Shown here one piece after another: positions 7,052 through 13,574 of a stretch of 64,000 nt of DNA (positions are counted from its first letter, which is position 1; each line of letters starts with the position of its first letter). The stretch comes from Frankia sp. AgB1.9 (lineage in GTDB: Bacteria > Actinomycetota > Actinomycetes > Frankiales > Frankiaceae). The position numbers and the translations under genes are program-made. The DNA lies in the NCBI RefSeq assembly GCF_016786355.1, contig NZ_JADWYX010000036.1, positions 23,022 through 87,021 of the forward strand. Direction: 5' to 3'. The notes under the pieces are model-generated. The model did not search any database, was not told where the DNA came from, and saw nothing but the letters and a program-made list of their open reading frames with translations.

Positions 7052-9733
7052 ATGTGGACCGAGTGTGATGTGGTTCTGCGCGACGGCGCGATCGCGCATC
7101 TACGTCCGGTACAGCCTGGCGAGGGGGACGAGCTACGGTCGTTGCACGCGCGTCTGTCGGACCGTAGCCACTACTTCAGGTTCTTCAGCTCGGGTCGGCC
7201 TGTTGCGGATCGCTACGTCGACCATCTCGTCGACACGGCTGACCCGACACACGGCGCTCTCGTCGCCGTGGTCGGTGGCCGGCTGGTAGCAGTCGCGGGC
7301 TATGAGGGGCTGGTGGACCCGGCTCGCGCGGAGATCGCGTTCGTGGTGGAAGAGGCCCAGCACGGGCGCGGAGTCGGCACGCTGCTGCTGGAACACCTTG
7401 CCGTCTACGCCCGCGACCACGGCGTGACGACCTTCGTCGCGCAGACCCACGCGCAGAACGTGGCCATGTTGCAGGTCTTCGCCGACGCCGGCTTCCCGGT
7501 CAGCAGGCACCGTGACGCGGACGTCGTCGACGTCACGTTCCCGGTGACTCCGACCGAGAGCCTGCTCGCCGCGCAGGACGGCAGGGAGTCCGAGGCCGAC
7601 GTCCGCAGCCTGCGGCCGTTGCTGCGGCCTCGCTCGGTGGTCGTGATCGGCGCATCGCGTAAGCCTCACACGGTTGGCCACGAGGTCGTGCGCAACATCC
7701 TGGCGGCCGGCTTCGCCGGCTCGGTACACGTGGTGAATCCACAGGCGACCGAGGTCGCGGGAGTCGCCGCTGTTCCGACGATCCGTGACCTGCCGCACCC
7801 GGTCGATCTCGCCATCGTCGCGGTCCCGCCGGGCGTGGCCGGCGAGGTCATCGACAGCTGCGCGAAGGCCGGCGTGCGCGCAGCCGTCGTGCTGACGGCT
7901 GGATTCGCCGAAGCGGGCGCCGACGGCCGGGCCCGCAAGGCCGCGCTGGTGGCACGGGCCCGCTCGTCCGGGATGCGGGTCGTCGGCCCGAACTGCATGG
8001 GCATCGTCAACACCGCTCCCGGTGTGCGGCTGAACGCCACCTTCGCTGTAGCTCCCCCGCGCGCGGGGCGGATCGCTGTGGTCTCGCAGTCGGGTGGTCT
8101 GGGAATCGCCCTGCTGGAGCAGGCCAGCGCGCTGGGACTGGGCCTGTCGACGTTCGTGTCCACCGGCAACAAGGCGGACGTCTCCGGCAACGACCTGCTG
8201 CTGTGGGCCGAGCAGGACTCCGGGACCGACGTCGTCGCTCTGTACCTGGAATCGTTCGGGAACCCGCTGAAGTTCGCCCGGATCGCCCGGCGGGTGTCCC
8301 GTAGCAAGCCCATCGTGGCAGTCAAGGGCGGCGCCTCGCAGGCCGGCTCCCGCGCGGCCGCGTCACACACGGCCGCGGCCATGACGCCACACACCCACGT
8401 CGACACGCTGTTCCGCCAGGCCGGCGTGATCGCGGTCGACGGGCTCGGTGAGCTCCTGGACACCGTGACCCTGCTCGCGCACCAGCCGCTGCCCGCCGGC
8501 GGCCGGCTCGCGATCGTCGGCAACGCCGGCGGCCCGGGTGTGCTCGCCGCGGACGCCGCCGACCGTGCCGGGCTGACGGTGGCCGAGCTGGCGCCAGCCA
8601 CCCAGGCGGAGCTGCGCGCGATCCTGCCGGCCGGGGCGGCGGTGGCCGGGCCTGTCGACACGATCGCCTCGGTGTCCGGGCCGGCGTTCGAGAAGGCCCT
8701 GCGTACCGTTCTCGCGGACCCGGGCGTCGACGGCGTGCTGGCCATCGTCGCGCCGACGCCACTCACCCAGCCTGATGACCTTCCGGCGGCCGTGCGTGCC
8801 GCCGCCGGCCACACCGGCAAACCGCTGCTGGCCGTCCTGCTGGGGCAGGTCCCCCGCGTGACGACGCTCGAACCCGCCGGCCGGGCGGTGTGCGCGTTCA
8901 GCGTGCCCGAGGACGCGGTTCGCGCGTTCGCCCGCGCGGCTGGCCATGCCACCTGGCTGGCACGACCGACCGGGACCGTCCCCGACCTGCCCGGACTGGA
9001 CCGTGGCCGGGCTCAGGCTCTCGTCGAGGACGCCCTCGCGACGGCTCCGGGCGGCGGCTGGCTTCCGGCCGAGCGGGCTGTCGAGCTCGTCGCGGCCTAC
9101 GGCATCCCGGCCGCGGCGGCCATCCGGGTCGACTCGGCCGAAGCGGCGGCCGACGCAGCCGAACGGATCGGCGGGCCGGTCGTGCTCAAGGCCGGCAACC
9201 CGGATCTGGTGCACAAGAGCGATCGCGGTGGCGTCGCCGTCGGACTCGCCACTCCCCCAGCAGCCGCGGCCGCCTACCTCAAGATGGCCGCGTCGCTCGG
9301 CGACGAGATGGGTGGCGGCCTGGTCTCGCCGGCCGCCGAGCCCGGTGTCGAGACACTGGTCGGCGTCGTACAGGACCCCGCGTTCGGACCGCTCGTCGCC
9401 TTCGGACTCGGCGGCGTCCTCACCGACCTGCTCGCCGACCGCGCCTACCGCCTGCTTCCCCTGACCAACGTCGACGCCGCCGAACTGGTCCGGGAGCCGC
9501 GCGGCGCCGCCAGGGTCCTGCGCGGCTTCCGCGGCGCCCCCGCCGGGAACCTCGCCGCCGTGGAGGATGTGTTGCTCCGCGTCGCCCGCCTCGCCGACGA
9601 GATCCCACAGATCCGCGAAATGGACATCAACCCACTCATCGTCACACCGGGCGGCGCGACCGCCGTCGACGTCAAGATTCGCCTCGCACCGGCCCCCGAC
9701 TCCGTCGATCCCACCCTGCGACGCCTGCGCTAA
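7052..9733 (+). CDS. GNAT acetyltransferase fused to ADP-forming acyl-CoA synthetase domains (Pat-like)
   Basis: A large cytoplasmic protein of 893 residues. Residues 10-165 form a GNAT acetyltransferase with the acetyl-CoA loop GRGVGT (105-110). Residues 185-310 form a CoA-binding domain (RSVVVIGASRKPHTVGHEV), then succinyl-CoA-synthetase-like domains with His439 in SHTAAA at the usual phosphohistidine position. The last 220 residues are an ATP-grasp domain (GGPVVLKAGNPDLVHKSD). Such fusions acetylate lysines of other enzymes, often acyl-CoA synthetases, or act as NDP-forming synthetases. Here GNAT is at the N-terminus, unlike enterobacterial Pat where it is at the C-terminus. ATG at 7052 follows GAGGGGAG. 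Likely a single-gene transcript. Confidence 0.9.
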   Translation: MWTECDVVLRDGAIAHLRPVQPGEGDELRSLHARLSDRSHYFRFFSSGRPVADRYVDHLVDTADPTHGALVAVVGGRLVAVAGYEGLVDPARAEIAFVVEEAQHGRGVGTLLLEHLAVYARDHGVTTFVAQTHAQNVAMLQVFADAGFPVSRHRDADVVDVTFPVTPTESLLAAQDGRESEADVRSLRPLLRPRSVVVIGASRKPHTVGHEVVRNILAAGFAGSVHVVNPQATEVAGVAAVPTIRDLPHPVDLAIVAVPPGVAGEVIDSCAKAGVRAAVVLTAGFAEAGADGRARKAALVARARSSGMRVVGPNCMGIVNTAPGVRLNATFAVAPPRAGRIAVVSQSGGLGIALLEQASALGLGLSTFVSTGNKADVSGNDLLLWAEQDSGTDVVALYLESFGNPLKFARIARRVSRSKPIVAVKGGASQAGSRAAASHTAAAMTPHTHVDTLFRQAGVIAVDGLGELLDTVTLLAHQPLPAGGRLAIVGNAGGPGVLAADAADRAGLTVAELAPATQAELRAILPAGAAVAGPVDTIASVSGPAFEKALRTVLADPGVDGVLAIVAPTPLTQPDDLPAAVRAAAGHTGKPLLAVLLGQVPRVTTLEPAGRAVCAFSVPEDAVRAFARAAGHATWLARPTGTVPDLPGLDRGRAQALVEDALATAPGGGWLPAERAVELVAAYGIPAAAAIRVDSAEAAADAAERIGGPVVLKAGNPDLVHKSDRGGVAVGLATPPAAAAAYLKMAASLGDEMGGGLVSPAAEPGVETLVGVVQDPAFGPLVAFGLGGVLTDLLADRAYRLLPLTNVDAAELVREPRGAARVLRGFRGAPAGNLAAVEDVLLRVARLADEIPQIREMDINPLIVTPGGATAVDVKIRLAPAPDSVDPTLRRLR

Positions 9734-9779
9734 CCGAACCGGCCACGCCAGGAACAGCTCCTCGCCTGACCGGCCGACA

Positions 9780-9793
9780 GGGACGTTTGGACC
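9780..9793 (+). promoter_or_regulatory. DosR-like box GGGACGTTTGGACC
   Basis: Located 134 bases before the SsgA-like gene at 9927. It fits the degenerate pattern GGGAC-N-TT-N-GG-N-CC shared with boxes near 17416, 23760 and 42473 and with known mycobacterial DosR sites. Assignment is by eye only. Confidence 0.45.
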
Positions 9794-9869
9794 GTCCGGG
9801 CAGGGCCTGTGTATGTCACCGGAGCTTCTGTCGCCCCACTACAAAAAAGCGCGCACGCGGCACAATGTG

Positions 9870-9901
9870 TTTGTCAGACAAATCCCTGGCCCTCTCCAGG
9901 G
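9870..9901. promoter_or_regulatory. Palindrome TTTGTC-A-GACAAA followed by a CCCTGG/CCAGGG hairpin
   Basis: A perfect 13-base palindrome (9870-9882) and a six-base stem with a six-base loop (9884-9901) lie back to back, 26-57 bases before the start at 9927. The AT-rich palindrome stands out against the GC-rich background and sits where a repressor or a promoter -10 region would be expected. Confidence 0.4.
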
Positions 9902-9926
9902 AAACCAGCAGGGAAGGGGTCCGGCG

Positions 9927-10355
9927 ATGACACGCAGCCACGACCACGTCACAGTCGACCTGATTATCCTGCTTGTTCAATCACCGGGACCGGCACAGCC
10001 GCTGGCCGCGACGATGCGGTACGACCGGACCGATCCATTCGCGGTCGCCCTCGACATCCACTCCAGCCCCACCACGGTCGTGACATGGACGTTCGCGCGC
10101 GACCTTTTGCAGCAGGGAGTCTACGGGCCGGCCGGGGACGGCGACATCGAAATCTGGCCGGCGAACCTGCACGGAGGCCCCATCTCACTCTCCTTGTCCG
10201 GACCAACCGGAAAAGCACTGTTCGAGACACCCCGCAGGAAGGTGCTGACGTTCCTCACCCACACCTACACGGTCGTGCCCCTGGGAGCGGAGAGCCAGAA
10301 TTTCGACGTCGACGCCTTCATCGCACCGCTGACCGGCCACGATTCAGTCGGCTAG
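9927..10355 (+). CDS. SsgA-like sporulation/cell-division protein (SALP), copy 1
   Basis: A 142-residue protein of the SsgA family, found in sporulating actinomycetes where its members control septum placement and spore wall formation. Family hallmarks are the early strand MRYDRTDPFAVALDI, the central WTFARDLLQQGVYGPAGDGDIEIWP (residues about 52-76) and the late LTHTYTVVPLGAESQNFDVD. A GGAAGGGG ribosome site precedes the ATG. A second member sits at 22527. Finding both within a stress/hypoxia island links that response to cell division or sporulation; the link is inferred from position. Confidence 0.85.
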   Translation: MTRSHDHVTVDLIILLVQSPGPAQPLAATMRYDRTDPFAVALDIHSSPTTVVTWTFARDLLQQGVYGPAGDGDIEIWPANLHGGPISLSLSGPTGKALFETPRRKVLTFLTHTYTVVPLGAESQNFDVDAFIAPLTGHDSVG

Positions 10356-10805
10356 TCCACCGATCCGCCGGGCATCCGCGGGAGCATCGACAATGTACGA
10401 GCAGATCGCCCGGAGCAAACCGCGATGTGTGTCGACGACCCTCTGCGACGGCCGGGGCCAGCACACCGCCGACCCGCCAGGCCGCGTAGCCCGGCATCGT
10501 GCTGACTCATGGGGCCGACAACGTCAGGACGTCGTGAGCGGCCAGCACGTCGACGAGCCGCGCCGTCAGGAGGGCCGGTCGGCAGGGGTACCGGCACCCC
10601 AATCGCTCCGGAACGGGTGTCGTTCGGCCTAGCCCGATATCCCAACGCCAGCCGCCCGGATAGCGTGAAGAGGGATCACCGCAGGCGCTCGACGCGCGAT
10701 CCTCAGTCGCCCGGCGGGTCGCCATCGCTGACTGAACAACCCGCCGCGCGTAGCCCCCGACATCTGAAACGCCCTCCTGTCGCATCTGGAGTGTCTGGAG
10801 TGCCC
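10356..10805. other. Intergenic stretch without a recognisable gene
   Basis: About 450 bases. Frames on both strands are open for short distances, but none resembles a known family and none has a convincing ribosome site. No tRNA-like or strong hairpin structure is visible. Confidence 0.4.
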
Positions 10806-11168
10806 GTGAACGTTCCCGTATCAGATCCACCGGCACGCGGAATCGGCGAGCACGCCGCGCGGGTCCGGGCGTCACGCCTGGAACAGGCGGTCGGGCATCT
10901 GTCAGCCGCCGACGCCGAGGCCGAGGCCGCCGAGTTCGCACGCGGACTGGACGCGATCAGACAATGGGCGGCCGCGCACGGCGGTACAGACCTGCCGCAC
11001 GGCTGCGTCGACGAGTCCGGGTTCCCGCTCGCAGTCTGGGTCGCGACCCAGCGCGAGGCGCACCTGGAAGACCGGCTCGCCCCGGATCGCCGAGCCGCGC
11101 TCGAGAGCGTCCCGGAGTGGCGGTGGGCTCCGGGCGCACCGGACCACGGCCGTGCGCGGCTGGCATGA
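10806..11168 (+). CDS. Small helicase-associated-domain protein
   Basis: A 120-residue protein. Residues 45-110 match the helicase-associated (HA) domain: [17 protein letters not shown], then [13 protein letters not shown] and a closing LESVPEWRW, the W-x-W pattern typical of that repeat. In most proteins HA repeats follow a DNA helicase; here a single repeat stands alone, so the helicase is missing or was never present. The N-terminal 40 residues are acidic and Ala-rich. GTG at 10806 follows GGAG by five bases; a GTG two codons earlier is possible. The role is unknown, though nucleic acid binding is plausible. Confidence 0.6.
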   Translation: MNVPVSDPPARGIGEHAARVRASRLEQAVGHLSAADAEAEAAEFARGLDAIRQWAAAHGGTDLPHGCVDESGFPLAVWVATQREAHLEDRLAPDRRAALESVPEWRWAPGAPDHGRARLA

Positions 11169-11176
11169 TCGCGGCC

Positions 11177-11476
11177 ATGAAATCCGACGGTCCCGGCACG
11201 GACCTCGACGACGCCACCCTGGACCGGTTGATCGACTACTGGGACGCCGCGAACTACCTGACCGCCGCGCAGATCTACCTGCGGGACAACCCGTTGCTGC
11301 GCCGGGACCTGCGGGTTGAGGACATCAAGCCGCGGCTGCTGGGGCCCTTTCGCCCTGATGTCGCGCGACTCGAGGCGTCGGGTACAGCCTGCCGCCTGCC
11401 GAGATCCGGGTCGGTCGGCTCCTCACTCACCTGCCAATCGGCAGGTGGCAGCGCCGGACGTCAAGCCTGTTGGTGA
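11177..11476 (+). pseudogene. Phosphoketolase N-terminal fragment
   Basis: The first 60 codons match the opening of xylulose-5-phosphate/fructose-6-phosphate phosphoketolase: [20 protein letters not shown], then [19 protein letters not shown]. In a full enzyme (about 790 residues) this is followed by HWGT and the thiamine-diphosphate domains. Here the match stops at 11350, and the frame continues as unrelated sequence to a stop at 11476. The start ATG at 11177 (or 11165) survives. The gene has therefore lost over 90 percent of its length. Phosphoketolase makes acetyl phosphate from sugar phosphates and would fit an energy-limited metabolism. Confidence 0.75.
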
Positions 11477-11507
11477 TAGGCGATGGCCACTGGGGATGAC
11501 GCCTTAG

Positions 11508-11720
11508 GTGACAGAGACTTTGCCCATGGGCTGGTTCTTCCGAGCGATCGAGCTTGCCGACGGCCAGTGGGCTTGCCGTCACGGTCGGCACGTCTACGAC
11601 ACTCACACCGAGCTGAGCGACGCCCTCGACCACCTTCACGATCTCGCAGCGGCGGTCGCGCCGGCCGAGCTGTTCGTCCACCGCCTCGACGGCAGCGTCG
11701 AACACCTCGGCGTCGCCTAG
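11508..11720 (+). CDS. Small conserved-looking protein of 70 residues, function unknown
   Basis: The frame reads like a compact soluble protein: GRHVYDTHTELSDALDHLHD, then APAELFVHRLDGSVEHLG. It has balanced composition and codon use typical of the strand. The start may be the GTG at 11508 or the ATG six codons later; neither has a strong ribosome site. It lies between the phosphoketolase relic and the next hypothetical gene on the same strand. I do not recognise a named domain. Confidence 0.5.
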   Translation: MTETLPMGWFFRAIELADGQWACRHGRHVYDTHTELSDALDHLHDLAAAVAPAELFVHRLDGSVEHLGVA

Positions 11721-11770
11721 CAGCCAGACCTGGAACGACCATCGGCAAGCAGGTGAGCCTCAGTCAGGGG

Positions 11771-12316
11771 ATGCCCGAGAACATGAGTGAACGTCCTACC
11801 TTGCGGCTGCCCATCGTCGGCGGGGATGTCGAGGTCTCGCTGCTCGGGGACTTCCTCGAAGCCGACGCGCGGCGGCCGACCAGTTTCATCACCAACTTCG
11901 GAGACTGGCAGCTGCCCGACGCGGTCGCCGCCGTCCTCAGCTCCCCGATCGCTCACCTTGAGTGGTTCCACGACACGGGCGAGCTCGTCGCGATTGGCGG
12001 CGTTCCGCATCGAGGCGAGGCGACCGTAGAGGTACCCCGGGCCGACGCGGCTCTCGACGAGGCCGTGGACGTGGTGGCCGGCCCGTTCGGCAGCGCCGGC
12101 ATGTCGTTCCGAACAGCCGGTGGCGCTGTTCGTGCGTTCCCCGAAATGGTCGTCCCCGCGGCCACCCGCGTCGCGGTCCTCGCCGACATCGAGCATGGAC
12201 CACGGGTCCACGAGGTGCTCTGGGGCTGGCACCGTCAACACCGCCGGCCAGAGGGATGGACGTGGCTCGGCGAGCGCCTGGCCGGTGCTCGCAACACCAC
12301 GCCCCGGAGCGACTGA
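11771..12316 (+). CDS. Hypothetical protein of 181 residues
   Basis: I do not recognise a family. The protein is soluble with no signal peptide, begins with a beta-rich segment (LRLPIVGGDVEVSLLGDFLE) and ends with a basic, Trp-containing tail (EVLWGWHRQHRRPEGWTWLGER). Frame and codon use look real throughout. ATG at 11771 is chosen; a second ATG four codons later is possible. It is followed by a strong hairpin at 12372-12405 that probably ends its transcript and that of the convergent stress-protein gene. Its place between island genes suggests a stress-related role, without direct support. Confidence 0.65.
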   Translation: MPENMSERPTLRLPIVGGDVEVSLLGDFLEADARRPTSFITNFGDWQLPDAVAAVLSSPIAHLEWFHDTGELVAIGGVPHRGEATVEVPRADAALDEAVDVVAGPFGSAGMSFRTAGGAVRAFPEMVVPAATRVAVLADIEHGPRVHEVLWGWHRQHRRPEGWTWLGERLAGARNTTPRSD

Positions 12317-12371
12317 CCCGTTCGGGGCGTCTGAACGAGAGGCTCGCGGGCCCGCAACTTGGCCGACGATG

Positions 12372-12405
12372 GACGGGGATGGCCACAGTTGCGGCCATCC
12401 CCGTC
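12372..12405. terminator. Perfect 13-bp hairpin between convergent genes
   Basis: GACGGGGATGGCC and its exact complement GGCCATCCCCGTC flank an eight-base loop. It sits between the end of the + strand gene at 12316 and the end of the - strand stress-protein gene at 12483, where a bidirectional terminator is expected. No T tract follows, which is usual in high-GC actinomycetes. Confidence 0.75.
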
Positions 12406-12482
12406 GCCTCTGCGGGTTTCTCCAGCACGGCAGGGCCGGGATTGGGCGGCACGATGGGCCGCGGCGCGGCTGCCGCCGGGTC

Positions 12483-13502
12483 CTAACCGGTCGGGGCGAC
12501 GCGGCCGCGGACCACGGCGACAGGGCAGCGAGCCTGTGCCAGGCAGCGCTGGCTGGTGCTGCCGAGGGCCAGCCCGTCGAAGCCGCCGGCACCGCGCGCG
12601 GCAACCACGAGCAGCTGCGCGTGCTGGGCCGCGTCCAGCAGACGGCTCGCCGGGTCGCCCCAGGTCAGGATCGGCTCGATCCGAGGGGCTCCGGGCAAAG
12701 CCTGGATGCCGGAAAGCGCCCGTTCGCAGTCTTCGTCCGCTCCCTGCGCGGCGGGTGGCCGTGGCGACGGACCGGTGACGGCTGTCAACGACGTCCCTCG
12801 TGCCAGGTGTGCTCCGCGCCGAGCGATGACCGCCGGCTGCGCCACCACCAGTTCGGCGGGTCTGGTCGTCGGCGAGCTCGCTGGGCGCACGCACAGGACC
12901 TGCAGCGCCACCTCGCGTATCGAGGCCTCCTCGGCCGCCCAACGCAGCGCGGCGCCGGCCGTCGCCGAGCCGTCGTAGCCCACGAGGACGGGTCGCGGGT
13001 CGGGGCGCCGCAGGTCAGCGGCGAGGAGATCGCCAGGCACGACGACGACCGGTACCAGCGCTCGATGCGCGCAGACGTCGCCGACCGAGCCAGCCACGAC
13101 GCCCGCTCCCAAGCCTTCGGCCGGACCTCTCCTCGGTACGTGGCGTGCCTGGCTGCCGACGACCAGGAGACCCGCGGTGAATGACTCGTGGATAAGTACG
13201 TGAGCAGGTGCACCGTAGACGATCTTCTCTTGCACCGGCACCGGGCCACGGCTCCAGCCGCGTCCGCCGGCTGGCTTGGCGGCGACGACTGCGCGGCGCA
13301 GCGCCCGGCTGGCGGCCGCGGCGAGGTCCTCGATCGCGGCTGATGCCGCGTCGGCGTCGACTGCGTGGGGGCGGCCGTCGTCGGCCCAGGCCAGTACGGC
13401 GCGGACGCCGACGCCGCGGCGGAACGCGTCGTCCATAGCCCACGCGAGCGCGGCCTCGCTGCCACGGGACGCATCGATGCCGACGACGACGTCGGTCCTC
13501 AT
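12483..13502 (-). CDS. Universal stress protein, two UspA domains (2 of 6)
   Basis: The most divergent of the six, 339 residues. Domain 1 begins DVVVGIDASRGSEAALAWAM (Ala replaces the usual Gly in DGS) and ends with GSQARHVPRRG, an altered loop where the second Gly of the nucleotide motif is missing. Domain 2 begins VLVGYDGSATAGAALRWA and ends AARGAGGFDGLALGS, which keeps the ATP loop. It may therefore bind nucleotide through one domain only. AAAGGAGA lies before the ATG. It sits 72 bases downstream of the FtsX-like permease gene on the same strand, so cotranscription with the ABC transporter is possible. Confidence 0.9.
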   Translation of the reverse strand: MRTDVVVGIDASRGSEAALAWAMDDAFRRGVGVRAVLAWADDGRPHAVDADAASAAIEDLAAAASRALRRAVVAAKPAGGRGWSRGPVPVQEKIVYGAPAHVLIHESFTAGLLVVGSQARHVPRRGPAEGLGAGVVAGSVGDVCAHRALVPVVVVPGDLLAADLRRPDPRPVLVGYDGSATAGAALRWAAEEASIREVALQVLCVRPASSPTTRPAELVVAQPAVIARRGAHLARGTSLTAVTGPSPRPPAAQGADEDCERALSGIQALPGAPRIEPILTWGDPASRLLDAAQHAQLLVVAARGAGGFDGLALGSTSQRCLAQARCPVAVVRGRVAPTG

Positions 13503-13574
13503 GGAGATCTCCTTTCAACGCTGGCCAGTGGCCTCGCCAGCGGCTGTCGGCACCTGGCCGGCGGGCGGGGCTGT

